Assembly: GCA_934654815.1 (NCBI GenBank)
Contig: CAKUGU010000006.1
Location: 8,066 to 72,065 of the forward strand
Length of the DNA: 64,000 bases
Reading direction: 5' to 3'
Source: an uncultured Ellagibacter sp.
GTDB lineage: Bacteria; Actinomycetota; Coriobacteriia; Coriobacteriales; Eggerthellaceae
A model generated the notes under the pieces. That model was not told where the DNA came from, did not search any database, and saw nothing but the letters and a program-made list of their open reading frames with translations. The translations under genes and the position numbers were made by a program. How positions within the stretch are numbered: position 1 is the first letter of the stretch; every line of letters starts with the position of its first letter. Below, in pieces: positions 7,219 to 16,320 of the stretch.

Positions 7219-10128
7219 ATGAACAACATGCTCGATGTATTTATCAGCGATGGAACGCCTGACAGGGTGAAGGACCGTTACGCGCATCTTTACGAGGATG
7301 CGAAGAATGCCGATTTCGGCGATCTCGACGAGAACGTCGTCGTGATCGACACGGAGACGACGGGCTTTTCCTTCAACCATGATGAGTTGACCCAGATCGC
7401 TGCCGCGCGAATGGAGCACGGTGAGATCGTCGATTGGTACGTGACGTTCGTGAACCCCGGAAAGCCGATTCCGGAGGATGTCGCCCATCTGACGAACATT
7501 CACGACGAGGACGTGGCGGATGCTCCGTCGCCAGACGAAGCGCTTGCGGGGCTCGTCGAATTCACGCGCGACGCGAAGGTCGTCGCCCACAACGCCGACT
7601 TCGACCGGACATTCACGACGCGGCATCCGAGCGGATATCCTTTGCTCGACAACCTCTGGATCGATTCGCTCGATCTGGCGCGCATCGCGCTTCCCCGCAT
7701 GAAGTCCCATCGTCTTATCGATCTCGTGCGCGCGTTCGGGGCGCCCGTTTCCACCCATCGCGCCGACGATGACGTCGCGGCGACGTGTGCGCTCTTCCGT
7801 ATCCTTTTGGCGGGGGTGGCGGCTATGCCGCCTGCGCTTGTGAAGGAGATAGCGCTCATGGCTCCGGTCGAGCAGTGGAACACTGCAGTGGTGTTCCAGC
7901 ACTTCGCTGACCCTGAGGTGAAGAGGCTTGCGATCAAATCGCTGCGCCGCCCTGCCGCTGAGAAATTCGAGCACAAGGCGAAGCTCGACGCGAAGAATCT
8001 CATGAGCCTGTCGTTCCCCTTGCCCGAAGAGGTGAGCGACGCGTTCGCTCCCGAAGGCATCGTCGGCCGCATGTACGACGACTTCGAGCCGCGCGTCGAG
8101 CAGCTCGAAATGGCGAAGCAGGTCCGCGACGCGTTCGCGGCGGGCGACAACCTCGTCGTCGAGGCCGGAACCGGCGTCGGGAAGTCGATGGCGTACCTCG
8201 TTCCCGCCGTTCTCACGGCGAAGCGCAACGGCATCGCGGTCGGCGTCGCCACGAAGACGAATGCGCTTCTCGATCAGCTCGTCTATCATGAACTGCCGGC
8301 GCTTTCCACTGCGCTCGGCGGCTTGACCTATGCCCCGCTCAAAGGCTTTTCCCATTACCCCTGCCTTCGCCGCGTGGAGCGCTTGCTCGACGAGGGCGTG
8401 CGCATGGTCGAAGTGCAGGGGAAGGATCATTCGCAGGCGCCGGCGCTCGCGTCGCTGCTCTCGTTCATCGAGCAGACCGACTACGACGACATCGATGGGC
8501 TGAAGATGGATTATCGCCTTATTCCCCGCCGCGCCGTCACGACGACGAGCCATGACTGCCTGCGCCGGAAATGCCCCTTCTTCGGGACGTCGTGCTTCGT
8601 CCATGGCGCGCGCCGCTTCGCCGAGGAGGCCGACGTCATCGTCACGAACCACAGCCTTCTGTTCTGCGACGCCGCCGCCGACAACGGCCTTCTGCCCCCG
8701 ATTCGCTATTGGGTCCTCGACGAGGCCCATGGCGCCGAGGCTGAAGCGCGCAAGGCGTTCTCGCTCGAGATCGGCGCGGAGGACCTGCTCCGACTCGCCT
8801 CGCGCACCGCGTCCGAATCGTCGCGCAACGTCTTCGCACGCGCCGAGCGCAAACTCGGGTCCAAGCTCGAGAACGAGGGGATGACGCTGTTCTTCGGCCT
8901 GACGAGCAAGGCGAAGTCGGCGGGCGACGCGTACGCCGCCGCCGCGCGCGACCTTGCCGCCCATATGAAGGACCTGCTGTTCTTCGATCCGAACAAGCGC
9001 AGCCGCGGCTACGACCATGTCGAGCTGTGGCTCAACGACGACGTCCGCTCGTCGGAAACGTTCAAGGCGCTTTCCGAATACGGGGCGACCGCCCAGGCGT
9101 CGGCGGAGAAGCTCATAACGTGCAGCCAGGAGCTTGTCGGCTACCTTGAGAACATCGACGGCGCGGCCGAACCTCAGCGCGAGATCGCGTCGGTGGCGAT
9201 GGACCTGAAGGATTTCGTGACTGCCTGTGACGTCGTCTTCGGGCCGAAGTCGGACAAGTACGCCTACGCGGCGACCCTGTGCAAGAAGAAGGACAAGCAG
9301 ACCGACAAGCTGCAGGCGCTCCTCGTCAACGTCGGCACCGCTCTCGAGCAGAACCTCTACGCGCAGACCAACTCGGTCGTGTTTGCCTCGGCGACGCTTT
9401 CCGTCGACGGGAAGTTCACGTCGTTCGAGAACGCGATGGGGTTGAACGCGGGCGAGGGCTCGACGTCGCGTTCGTGCCAGCTCGATTCGAGCTACGACTT
9501 CGACTCGAACATGACGGTCTACGTGGCGAGTGACATTCCCGAGCCGTCCGACCCGCATTACCTGGCGGAGCTTCAGCGGCTCCTCATCGGCGCCCATAAG
9601 GCGCAGCACGGATCGATGCTCACGCTTTTCACGAATCGCCGCGAGATGGAGAAGTGCTTCGACGAGGTGCAGCCAGCGCTGAAGGAAGACGACCTTCGCC
9701 TCGTGTGCCAGAAATGGGGCGTGTCAGTGAAGGGGCTGCGCGATGACTTCCTGAAAGACGAGCATCTGTCGCTTTTCGCCCTGAAGAGTTTTTGGGAAGG
9801 GTTCGACGCGCCAGGTTCGACGCTGCGCGGCGTCATCATCCCGAAGCTCCCGTTCTCAAAGCCGACTGATCCGCTTTCGTGCGAGCGCGCGACGCGCGAC
9901 GACCAGGCGTGGCGGCACTACGTGCTGCCTCAGGCCGTGCTCGAAACGAAGCAGGCGGCTGGTCGCCTTATCCGCAAGGCGACGGACAAAGGGGTGCTCA
10001 TCCTCGCCGACAAGCGCCTTGTGACGAAGGGTTATGGAAAGGTGTTCCTCCATTCCCTTCCGAGCAAGACGATCAAAGTGTGCACGATCGACGAGATCGT
10101 GCAATCGGTCGCCGACGCGAACCAGTGA
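7219..10128 (+). CDS. dinG: DnaQ-like exonuclease / DinG-family helicase fusion
   Basis: A 969-residue protein. An N-terminal DEDD exonuclease domain (about residues 30-200) shows VIDTETTGFS, HNADFDRTF and HRADDDVAAT. A superfamily 2 helicase of the XPD/DinG type follows. Walker A is EAGTGVGKSMAY near residue 317. Four cysteines with CLRRKCPFFGTSC suggest an iron-sulfur cluster near residues 375-460. VLDEAHGAE is motif II, and QAAGRLIRKATDKGVL is motif VI. This architecture is common in Gram-positive bacteria and is linked to DNA repair, resolving displaced strands or R-loops. Two parS-like sites precede it and one follows its stop directly. Confidence 0.9.
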   Translation: MNNMLDVFISDGTPDRVKDRYAHLYEDAKNADFGDLDENVVVIDTETTGFSFNHDELTQIAAARMEHGEIVDWYVTFVNPGKPIPEDVAHLTNIHDEDVADAPSPDEALAGLVEFTRDAKVVAHNADFDRTFTTRHPSGYPLLDNLWIDSLDLARIALPRMKSHRLIDLVRAFGAPVSTHRADDDVAATCALFRILLAGVAAMPPALVKEIALMAPVEQWNTAVVFQHFADPEVKRLAIKSLRRPAAEKFEHKAKLDAKNLMSLSFPLPEEVSDAFAPEGIVGRMYDDFEPRVEQLEMAKQVRDAFAAGDNLVVEAGTGVGKSMAYLVPAVLTAKRNGIAVGVATKTNALLDQLVYHELPALSTALGGLTYAPLKGFSHYPCLRRVERLLDEGVRMVEVQGKDHSQAPALASLLSFIEQTDYDDIDGLKMDYRLIPRRAVTTTSHDCLRRKCPFFGTSCFVHGARRFAEEADVIVTNHSLLFCDAAADNGLLPPIRYWVLDEAHGAEAEARKAFSLEIGAEDLLRLASRTASESSRNVFARAERKLGSKLENEGMTLFFGLTSKAKSAGDAYAAAARDLAAHMKDLLFFDPNKRSRGYDHVELWLNDDVRSSETFKALSEYGATAQASAEKLITCSQELVGYLENIDGAAEPQREIASVAMDLKDFVTACDVVFGPKSDKYAYAATLCKKKDKQTDKLQALLVNVGTALEQNLYAQTNSVVFASATLSVDGKFTSFENAMGLNAGEGSTSRSCQLDSSYDFDSNMTVYVASDIPEPSDPHYLAELQRLLIGAHKAQHGSMLTLFTNRREMEKCFDEVQPALKEDDLRLVCQKWGVSVKGLRDDFLKDEHLSLFALKSFWEGFDAPGSTLRGVIIPKLPFSKPTDPLSCERATRDDQAWRHYVLPQAVLETKQAAGRLIRKATDKGVLILADKRLVTKGYGKVFLHSLPSKTIKVCTIDEIVQSVADANQ

Positions 10129-10144
10129 TGTTTCACGTGAAACA
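10129..10144. other. parS site (exact consensus) between two genes
   Basis: TGTTTCACGTGAAACA begins directly after the dinG TGA (10126-10128) and ends 5 bases before the next ATG. It occupies almost the whole 21-bp intergenic space, so ParB binding would sit on the ribosome-binding region of the next gene. Confidence 0.9.
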
Positions 10145-10149
10145 CTGCG

Positions 10150-11472
10150 ATGAGTAGGCGAGTCAACAAGATAGCCAAAGCGGCGCACATCAAGCGGAAC
10201 ACGGAAGGGACGTCGAACGAGATTTCCTTCAGCGTGCTCGATGCCGCGAAGAACCGGCTTGACGGAGCTGACGGGAAGCGTTCGAACCCGTTCGGCTCCG
10301 TGTCGCTTTTCACGTTGCCGGGGAAGAAGAAGTCCGTTTCGACGCCCTCGAAGGACGAGGGTCTTGCGTTGAAGCGCAGCGCGGAGCAGTCGAACAAGGG
10401 CGCTTCCTCCCACGGTGAGAAGAAGCGAGGGAAAGCGCAGCGCGTGAAGGAAAGCCGACATGCGGCTTCGTCGAAGAGCACGCCGCGCGCATCGGCCGCC
10501 GACATGGTCGCTGCGCGCAAGACGCGACGTAAGCGCGGCAAGTTCCTGACGATCGCCGTCATCGCCGTTGTCGCGTGCGCGGCGATCGGTTCGCTTGGTT
10601 GGTGGGGATACAACGAATTCACGACCCAACAGCAATCGAAGGCGAGCCTCCAGAGCGCGTTCTCGTCCCTCCAGCCGGTCGACGACGAGCTCGCTGAAAT
10701 CGACGACTGCATGACGCGCGTCGACGATGGCGAGGCGATGTCGCTTTCCCTTGACGAAATCGGTTCCCTTGCGGAGAGGCTCGAAAAGGATGAGGGTCAG
10801 ATGAAATCGATCCTTTCGTCAGCGTCGGATGCGGCGCATGCCGCCTTGCAGCCGGTGGGGAACGCGCAGGCGGGCAACGTTTCCGAGCAGACGGACACGG
10901 CGATATCGTCGCGCGAGCAGATGTTCTCGAGCGGGAAAAGCGTTGTCGAGAGCCTTCGGACGACGCTCCAGGCAAAGGAGAAGGCGACTTCCGCGTGGCA
11001 ACAGCTCTTGGCGGGCGATGCGGCGGCTCGCGAAGCAGCGTCGCTTGTGGCCAACGCGACCGAGGAGAACATCGCTTCGTCGACGGAGAAAGCGAACGAG
11101 GCGATCGAGCTTTTCAGCAAGTCACTCGATCTGTTCACATCTGCTTCCGCGCTGTACCCCAAGGCGGATTTCTCGGCCTACACGTCGTACCTTGACAAGC
11201 GTGTCGAAGCGCAAGGTTATGCGATCGCGTCGAACGACGCGCTTGCGAGCAAGGACACGGCGACGGCGACCGATCAGAACGACCGGTACAACCGTGCCGA
11301 CGAGGAGGCGGCCGCTTTGGCGGAGAAGCTTCCCGACGACCCGATCGAGGTGCTTTCCACTCTGTTCGAAAGCGACACGGAAGACGATCGCGCTGCGTAC
11401 GGCGAAGCTCAAGTCGCTGCCCGCGCCGCAGATGCTTTTATCAGCGATTATTTGGGCGCCACTTCCAAATAG
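10150..11472 (+). CDS. Unknown single-pass membrane protein with basic N terminus
   Basis: A 440-residue protein not assigned to a family. Residues 1-130 are rich in Lys, Arg and Ser and look disordered and cytoplasmic. One membrane helix follows (FLTIAVIAVVACAAIGSLGWW, about 135-155). The rest is a long helical, Ala/Glu/Ser-rich outer domain with coiled-coil character and no cysteines near a signature. No strong ribosome site is visible before ATG 10150; the parS site lies there instead, so translation may depend on readthrough from dinG. A promoter for the next gene lies at its 3' end. Confidence 0.65.
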   Translation: MSRRVNKIAKAAHIKRNTEGTSNEISFSVLDAAKNRLDGADGKRSNPFGSVSLFTLPGKKKSVSTPSKDEGLALKRSAEQSNKGASSHGEKKRGKAQRVKESRHAASSKSTPRASAADMVAARKTRRKRGKFLTIAVIAVVACAAIGSLGWWGYNEFTTQQQSKASLQSAFSSLQPVDDELAEIDDCMTRVDDGEAMSLSLDEIGSLAERLEKDEGQMKSILSSASDAAHAALQPVGNAQAGNVSEQTDTAISSREQMFSSGKSVVESLRTTLQAKEKATSAWQQLLAGDAAAREAASLVANATEENIASSTEKANEAIELFSKSLDLFTSASALYPKADFSAYTSYLDKRVEAQGYAIASNDALASKDTATATDQNDRYNRADEEAAALAEKLPDDPIEVLSTLFESDTEDDRAAYGEAQVAARAADAFISDYLGATSK

Positions 11473-11480
11473 CATATAAT
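11452..11480 (+). promoter_or_regulatory. Sigma-70-type promoter for the M28-like gene
   Basis: TTGGGC (11452-11457), a 17-bp spacer and a consensus TATAAT (11475-11480) lie at the end of the preceding gene. The ATG at 11529 is 48 bases further on. Confidence 0.55.
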
Positions 11481-11528
11481 TCGAAGCATATATGCCTTGC
11501 AACGAACGGAAAGCGAAAGGCGCAAGCA

Positions 11529-14500
11529 ATGCCGAATATCATCGACCACGTGTCATATCTCTCTGAGGAAATCGGTCCTCGCCCTGCCGGCACCGAAGAG
11601 GAGCAGCAGGCGGCTCTCTACATCACGGAATTCATGCAGAAAGAAGCTGGCCTGTCGACCTCGGTCGAGGACTTCACGGCAAGCTCCAACCCTGAAATGG
11701 CGTCGATTATCTGCGGCGCGCTGCTTATCGTGTGCGCGATCATCGGCATCGCCGTCCCGGCGGCCGGCGTGGTTGCGGTGATCGGCGCGTTCATCGGCGC
11801 CGCCCTGCAGATTCTCGAGGCTCTCGATAAGCCGGTTCTGTCGAGCCTGTTCGGCAAGGGCATCAGCCAGAACGTGGTCGCCAAATACGAGCCCGAACAG
11901 GAAGGCGTCGACGCCTCCTCGCGCCATCGCAAGGTCGTGCTCGTGTCCCATTACGACAGCGGGAAGGTGCGCGCCGAGCTGAACGGCCCGGTGCTCGGAC
12001 TTCTGCCTATTCTGAAACTCGTTTCGCTCGGCTGCACGGTGCTCGTTCCGATCCTGCTCCTCATCAAGACGATCGCGCTCGGCGACGCTTCGGGTGCGGC
12101 TCCCGTCGTCGTTTCCATTCTCCTTGTCATCACACTCGTGTTCGCGGTCTTGCCCTTCATCTCCGCCATCGTCCATCGCCTTGCGGCCTACAACGCCGGC
12201 GCGAACTGCAACGCTTCGGGCGTTGCGGTCCTCATGGAGGCCGCTTCCCGTGTCGGCCGCCCCTCTTCGGCTGTTGCTGGCGAGGCTGGCGAGGCGCCGG
12301 TCGTCCATGGCGAAGAGGCCGCCCGCAGCGAGGACCTTATTCCCGACGGCGTGCAGGTGACCTACGACGTGCCGACGACCCCGGCATCTTCCGCCGAGGC
12401 ACGCCTTGCCCAGGCGAAGGCCGCGGTTGCCGCGCTTTCCGGCAAGCCCGTCGCAGGCGCCGCTGCCTCGTTCGACATCTCGGAGAACCTCGCCCAGGCG
12501 AAGGACAAGCCGGTCGGTGCCCCGAGCGAAGCCGACATGCGTCAGTTCCGCGAGGAAACCCGCGAGGCATTCGCTCCCCGCGTCGCCGATGCCGCCCAGG
12601 CGGTTCAGGAGAAGATCGCCGAGCAGGCCGCTGCCGCCGAAAAGCGCCTCGCCGATGCGGCGCGCGCGGCCGATTCCTCCCCGATCGAGGGATATCTCGA
12701 GAAGAACGCGCCGGGCATGTCCCCGGCATCTCCGGCTGCGAACGAGATCCGCATCACGCCGGAAGATATGCCCGAGCCCGTCGCTGAAACCGCTGAGCCG
12801 GTTGTCGAAGCGGAGCCCGTTGCCGTTGCGAGCGCTCCGATCGAGGAAAAGCCCGCGACGGGCGGCGTCCCTGACTGGTTCGTCCGTGCCCAGCAGAACG
12901 CGAAGAAGCCGAAGGACGACGGCAAGCCCGTGCATCGTTCGCGCTATGCCGATGCGCTCGACGCCGCGGTAAGCGAGAGCTCCGTCCACTTCAAGGAGGC
13001 GAACGAGGCCGTCGTTTCCGAGACGGAACAGCGCCTCGCCGCCATGCGCGATTCCATCCGGGAAATCAAGGCTCCCGGGTTCGAAGGCGAAGAAGCCGAC
13101 GAGGTGTTCTCCGTATTCACCCAGGAACGCGAGAAGATCGCCGAGGAAAAGGTGTCCGACCTCCCCGATTGGTCCATGCCGTCGTGGAACGTGCCCGCAT
13201 CCGAATCTGAAAAGGACGAGCCCATCACCGTTCTCGCGATAGAGGCCGACGCGACGCCGCTTTCGGAAGAACCGAAGGCCGCAGGCGAGCAGCGTGCGCC
13301 GCGTGAAAAGAAAGATGCCCCGCGCGCTCAGGCCGCCGACGCCTCGAAGGCTGCGACGACCGAGCAATACGCCACGACCGCGATGCCTCCCATCGATGTG
13401 AGCGACCTTCGCGACAAGCCGGCGGCGGCTGCGTCTGCGTCCTCGGCCGCCGACGCCCCGGTCGTTCCGTTCGTTGCGCCTATCACCGAGGAGGTCGCGA
13501 AGAGCGCCGCCGCTGATACGCCCGCCGAGCCGAAGGAAGACCTCGCCCCCGTCGCCGAGCTGACGAAGCAGCGTGCGCCCTTGGCGGATCCCTCGAAGCC
13601 GAAGAACAAGGCCGCTCGCCGGCTTCGTGCTCAAATCCCGTCGATTCTAAGCCCTTCTGAGCCGATTACTCAAGGCGGGTCGAATACGAAGTCGTCCGAT
13701 GCGCAAACGGCCCTGAGAAGCTCTCTCCCGTCCCTTTCCGGCTCTATCACCCGTGAAGACGTGAAATCTCGTGTCGAAGAGGACGCGTCCGAAGACGCCA
13801 CGGTGACGCTCGCCACCGCCGGCACCTTCGCCCCGGCAAGCGCTACCGGCTCGTTCGCGCCGGTTGATGAGGAACTGTTCGAGAACGTCGATCCCGACGA
13901 AATCTATGTCGACGATGCCGATGACTCCGACTACGAAGGTGCGATCACGGAAACAGGCGCGTTCGCAGGTCCCGGGTACGTCGAGATGCCGAAGTCGCGC
14001 GTCCGCAAGTTCTTCGACAAGTTCCATTTCGGCAAGCATAAGAAGGAAGAGGAATCGACGCCGCAAGAATGGCTCGACGTCGACGAGTCGTTCGATGCGC
14101 GCTCGGTCGGTGCCGAGCGCGGCGGCTGGGAGAGCTTCCGCGAGGAGAGCGAGTTCGCATCCGTGAGCGATGACGGCTATGACGGCGCTTACGACGACGG
14201 TTATGAGGATGACGGCTACGACGCTGCTTACGACGAATTCGACGAGAACGAGACGCAACCGAAGTCGGGCCGTACTTGGAACGGCGGCGCGTTCTCGCGC
14301 ATTTCCATGGGCAACGCGAACGTGCGTTCCGGCGAGGAGTTCGAGGACATGGCTGCCCTCGAGAACGAGCACACACCCGCGCAGGAAATGGAGCAGATCT
14401 ACCGCTTCCACAACCCCGACATCACCACGGAAGTGTGGTTTGTGGCCCTGGGTTCGGATCTTTCGGGCCATAACGGCATGAAGGCTTTCTTGGCCGAGCA

Positions 14501-14858
14501 CGCTCAGGAGCTCCGCGGCGCGATGATCATCGACCTTGAGGCGCTCGGTGCAGGCGACCTGTCGCTCATCGAGACGGAAGGCGTTCTGAAGAAGAGCCAT
14601 GCGTCTTCCCGCATGAAGCGTTTCATCAAGAAGGCGAGCTCGGCTTCGGGCGCTCATGTGGGCTCCGCGAGCATCGAGTGGGGCGAAAGCTCCGCTTCCG
14701 TCGCTTCGAAACAGGGCTTTCAGTCGATGCACCTTGTTGGAATGAACGGTTTGAAGCCTGCCTATTTCGGCCAGGAAGACGATGTGGTGGCCAGCGTCGA
14801 TGCGAAGAAGCTTGCGCAAAACACCGATTTCGTTATGGAGTTGTTGAAGAATATCTAA
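11529..14858 (+). CDS. Large membrane protein with a degenerate M28 peptidase-like fold split by a long disordered insert
   Basis: A 1,109-residue protein. The N-terminal part resembles M28 zinc aminopeptidases: IGPRPAGTEEEQQAA near residue 15, VSHYDSGK with H141, and GANCNASGVAVLMEA near 224. Four hydrophobic segments interrupt it (about 58-97 and 160-220). An acidic, Ala/Glu/Pro-rich, probably disordered insert of about 700 residues follows. The M28 C-terminal half then resumes near residue 967 with VWFVALGSDLSGHNG and IIDLEALGAGD. The usual metal-bridging Asp in GANDNASG is Cys227, and the usual Glu-Glu pair reads Asp977-Leu978. Activity is therefore doubtful. A promoter lies upstream and a zinc-ribbon gene follows. 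Confidence 0.75.
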   Translation: MPNIIDHVSYLSEEIGPRPAGTEEEQQAALYITEFMQKEAGLSTSVEDFTASSNPEMASIICGALLIVCAIIGIAVPAAGVVAVIGAFIGAALQILEALDKPVLSSLFGKGISQNVVAKYEPEQEGVDASSRHRKVVLVSHYDSGKVRAELNGPVLGLLPILKLVSLGCTVLVPILLLIKTIALGDASGAAPVVVSILLVITLVFAVLPFISAIVHRLAAYNAGANCNASGVAVLMEAASRVGRPSSAVAGEAGEAPVVHGEEAARSEDLIPDGVQVTYDVPTTPASSAEARLAQAKAAVAALSGKPVAGAAASFDISENLAQAKDKPVGAPSEADMRQFREETREAFAPRVADAAQAVQEKIAEQAAAAEKRLADAARAADSSPIEGYLEKNAPGMSPASPAANEIRITPEDMPEPVAETAEPVVEAEPVAVASAPIEEKPATGGVPDWFVRAQQNAKKPKDDGKPVHRSRYADALDAAVSESSVHFKEANEAVVSETEQRLAAMRDSIREIKAPGFEGEEADEVFSVFTQEREKIAEEKVSDLPDWSMPSWNVPASESEKDEPITVLAIEADATPLSEEPKAAGEQRAPREKKDAPRAQAADASKAATTEQYATTAMPPIDVSDLRDKPAAAASASSAADAPVVPFVAPITEEVAKSAAADTPAEPKEDLAPVAELTKQRAPLADPSKPKNKAARRLRAQIPSILSPSEPITQGGSNTKSSDAQTALRSSLPSLSGSITREDVKSRVEEDASEDATVTLATAGTFAPASATGSFAPVDEELFENVDPDEIYVDDADDSDYEGAITETGAFAGPGYVEMPKSRVRKFFDKFHFGKHKKEEESTPQEWLDVDESFDARSVGAERGGWESFREESEFASVSDDGYDGAYDDGYEDDGYDAAYDEFDENETQPKSGRTWNGGAFSRISMGNANVRSGEEFEDMAALENEHTPAQEMEQIYRFHNPDITTEVWFVALGSDLSGHNGMKAFLAEHAQELRGAMIIDLEALGAGDLSLIETEGVLKKSHASSRMKRFIKKASSASGAHVGSASIEWGESSASVASKQGFQSMHLVGMNGLKPAYFGQEDDVVASVDAKKLAQNTDFVMELLKNI

Positions 14859-14898
14859 TCAGGGAAAAGTCGATAGATTAAAAGGGCAGGCCATCGTT

Positions 14899-14904
14899 TA
14901 TAAT
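14899..14904 (+). promoter_or_regulatory. Consensus -10 element before the zinc-ribbon gene
   Basis: TATAAT, 72 bases before the ATG at 14977, in the 118-bp gap after the M28-like gene. No convincing -35 box was found at 16-18 bp spacing. Confidence 0.4.
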
Positions 14905-14976
14905 CTTGAACGTTTGAGCGTAGGCACCTCATGAAAAGGCTCCTGCGCGAAAAGTCTGACAGAGAGGTTTATGAGA

Positions 14977-15126
14977 ATGGCCATTGAAGCATACTGCGTT
15001 AAGTGCAAGGCTAAGAAGGAAATGCAGAACCCGGTTGAAGGCCTTACCAAGAACGGTAAGCCTATCATGAAGGGAACCTGCCCTGACTGCGGCGGCAAGA
15101 TCTGCCGCATCGGCGCGGTCAAGTAA
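14977..15126 (+). CDS. Small zinc-ribbon protein (DUF5679-like)
   Basis: A 49-residue protein starting MAIEAYCVKCKAKKEM and ending CPDCGGKICRIGAVK. Two CxxC pairs (CVKC near residue 7 and CPDC near 34), spaced about 25 residues apart, form a probable zinc ribbon. GKPIMKGTCP between them matches small actinobacterial DUF5679 proteins, whose function is unknown. An in-frame ATG at 14971 would add two residues. GAGAGG lies upstream of both starts, at a spacing of about 4 bases to the first and 10 to the second. A -10 box and a parS-containing terminator bracket the gene, so it is likely a single-gene transcript. Confidence 0.8.
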   Translation: MAIEAYCVKCKAKKEMQNPVEGLTKNGKPIMKGTCPDCGGKICRIGAVK

Positions 15127-15145
15127 AGCCTGTTTGTCTCAAAGG

Positions 15146-15179
15146 AAAGGGCGATGTTTCACGTGAAACATCGCCCTTT
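15146..15179. terminator. Perfect 34-bp palindrome: parS core inside a terminator-like hairpin
   Basis: A perfect palindrome centred between 15162 and 15163. The core 15155-15170 is the exact parS. Flanks AAAGGGCGA and TCGCCCTTT form a GC-rich stem followed on the plus strand by a T-run (TTTTTCT). It separates the convergent zinc-ribbon gene (+) and LysR gene (-, stop at 15182-15184). With 1394-1425 it is a second case of a parS built into a terminator. Confidence 0.8.
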
Positions 15180-15181
15180 TT

Positions 15182-16138
15182 CTATACCATGAGGTCCGCA
15201 GGGTAGGCGTGGACGGACGGATCGCTTGCGATGATCTTCTCAAGCTCGGTGATATAAGTGCGAAGCAGGGGGCTCGGCTTCAGTTGGCGATGGGTGATGT
15301 AGCCGACTTGCATGGTCGTTTGTTCATCGGTAAGCCCTTCGGTGTTAAGTGGAATCGACACGATGCCTGAATGCATCTCGGCGGAAAGCACGCCGGTGGA
15401 AAGCGTGTACCCGTTGTGATAGGTGAGCAGGTTCGTCAGCGTCCCGCGATCGGAGAAGCGGATATTCTTCTTGTGAGGCAGTTGGCTGAAGGGCTCCTCG
15501 GCGTAGTAGAACGAGTTTTCCGTTCCCTGTTCGAACGAATAGCGCGGGTAGTCTTCAAGGTCGCTCAGGGAAAGCATCGAGGCTCCCGCGAGTGGATGGT
15601 GCTCCCCCACGAAGACATGCACGCGCGCGTCGAATAGCGGCGCGAAGACGATGCCTGCGTCATCGAAGGCCTTATCGAGCACGCGGGAGTTGAATCCGTC
15701 GCGGAATAGAATGCCGATTTCGCTGCGGAACGTCCTCACGTCGTCGATGATGCCGCCTGTTCGGCATTCTCGAAGGGTGAACTCGTATTCGTCGCCTTGG
15801 TAGACTTCGGCGGTGTTCACGAAAGCCTGGACGCTGAACGCATAGTGCTGCGTCGATACCGAAAGGCGAGCCTGGCTGGACGAACCTTTTGAGTAACGCT
15901 CCTCGAGCATATCGGCCTGCTCGACAACCTGCCGCGCATATCCCAAAAGCTCCGTGCCGTCGTTGGTGAGCGTGACGCCGCGGTTGCTGCGCGTGAAGAC
16001 GGTGATCCCGAGCTCTTCCTCAAGTTCTTTGATGGCGGTCGAAAGGTTCGACTGCGATGCGTAAAGGTTCTGCGCGGCTGCGTTGATCGATCCGAATTCA
16101 GCGATCGCGATGAGATAGCGAAGCTGCTGCAACGTCAT
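15182..16138 (-). CDS. LysR-family transcriptional regulator
   Basis: A 318-residue LysR protein. The N-terminal winged helix-turn-helix is clear: MTLQQLRYLIAIAEFGSINA, then ASQSNLSTAIKELEEELG and FTRSNRGVTLTNDG. The periplasmic-binding-like effector domain covers about residues 90-305. AAGGAG lies 7 bases before the ATG. It diverges from the CoA ligase gene at 16321, with a LysR-type dyad between them, so it probably controls that gene and itself. Its effector domain is clearly related to the HTH-less protein at 17672-18325 (shared GDEYE, IDDV, NGYT...SG and GxITR/H segments). Confidence 0.93.
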   Translation of the reverse strand: MTLQQLRYLIAIAEFGSINAAAQNLYASQSNLSTAIKELEEELGITVFTRSNRGVTLTNDGTELLGYARQVVEQADMLEERYSKGSSSQARLSVSTQHYAFSVQAFVNTAEVYQGDEYEFTLRECRTGGIIDDVRTFRSEIGILFRDGFNSRVLDKAFDDAGIVFAPLFDARVHVFVGEHHPLAGASMLSLSDLEDYPRYSFEQGTENSFYYAEEPFSQLPHKKNIRFSDRGTLTNLLTYHNGYTLSTGVLSAEMHSGIVSIPLNTEGLTDEQTTMQVGYITHRQLKPSPLLRTYITELEKIIASDPSVHAYPADLMV

Positions 16139-16152
16139 AGCTTGCTCCTTTT

Positions 16153-16168
16153 TGTTTCACGTGAAACA
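16153..16168. other. parS site (exact consensus) at the LysR gene start
   Basis: TGTTTCACGTGAAACA, abutting the AAGGAG ribosome site of the LysR gene on the minus strand. It lies 15 bp from that ATG, in the divergent regulatory region. Confidence 0.9.
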
Positions 16169-16201
16169 TCCTCGACGAGTTCTTTTTAATCTTACACCGA
16201 A

Positions 16202-16220
16202 CTATCGCTTGAAGAGATAG
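16202..16220. promoter_or_regulatory. Putative LysR-type operator (CTATC-N9-GATAG)
   Basis: CTATC (16202-16206) and GATAG (16216-16220) form a dyad with a 9-base spacer. It contains the ATC-N9-GAT form of the LysR binding motif (T-N11-A core). It lies in the divergent gap between the LysR gene and the CoA ligase, the standard position for such a site. Confidence 0.5.
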
Positions 16221-16320
16221 CTAGTCCCGAAAACAAACAATGAGGCGACGACTTGATTCGACTTTGCGCGAGTGTTTTCATAGGAACGCACACAGAAGAG
16301 CAGAACAAGGAGTTCCTCCC

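Noticed and set aside
7183-9609. 808-codon frame antisense to the DinG-like gene
   Set aside because: Arginine- and valine-rich translation with no motifs; the plus-strand gene has complete helicase and exonuclease motifs.
11553-13634. 693-codon frame antisense to the M28-like gene
   Set aside because: Low-complexity Arg/Gly/Leu-rich translation, a shadow of the Ala/Glu-rich sense codons.
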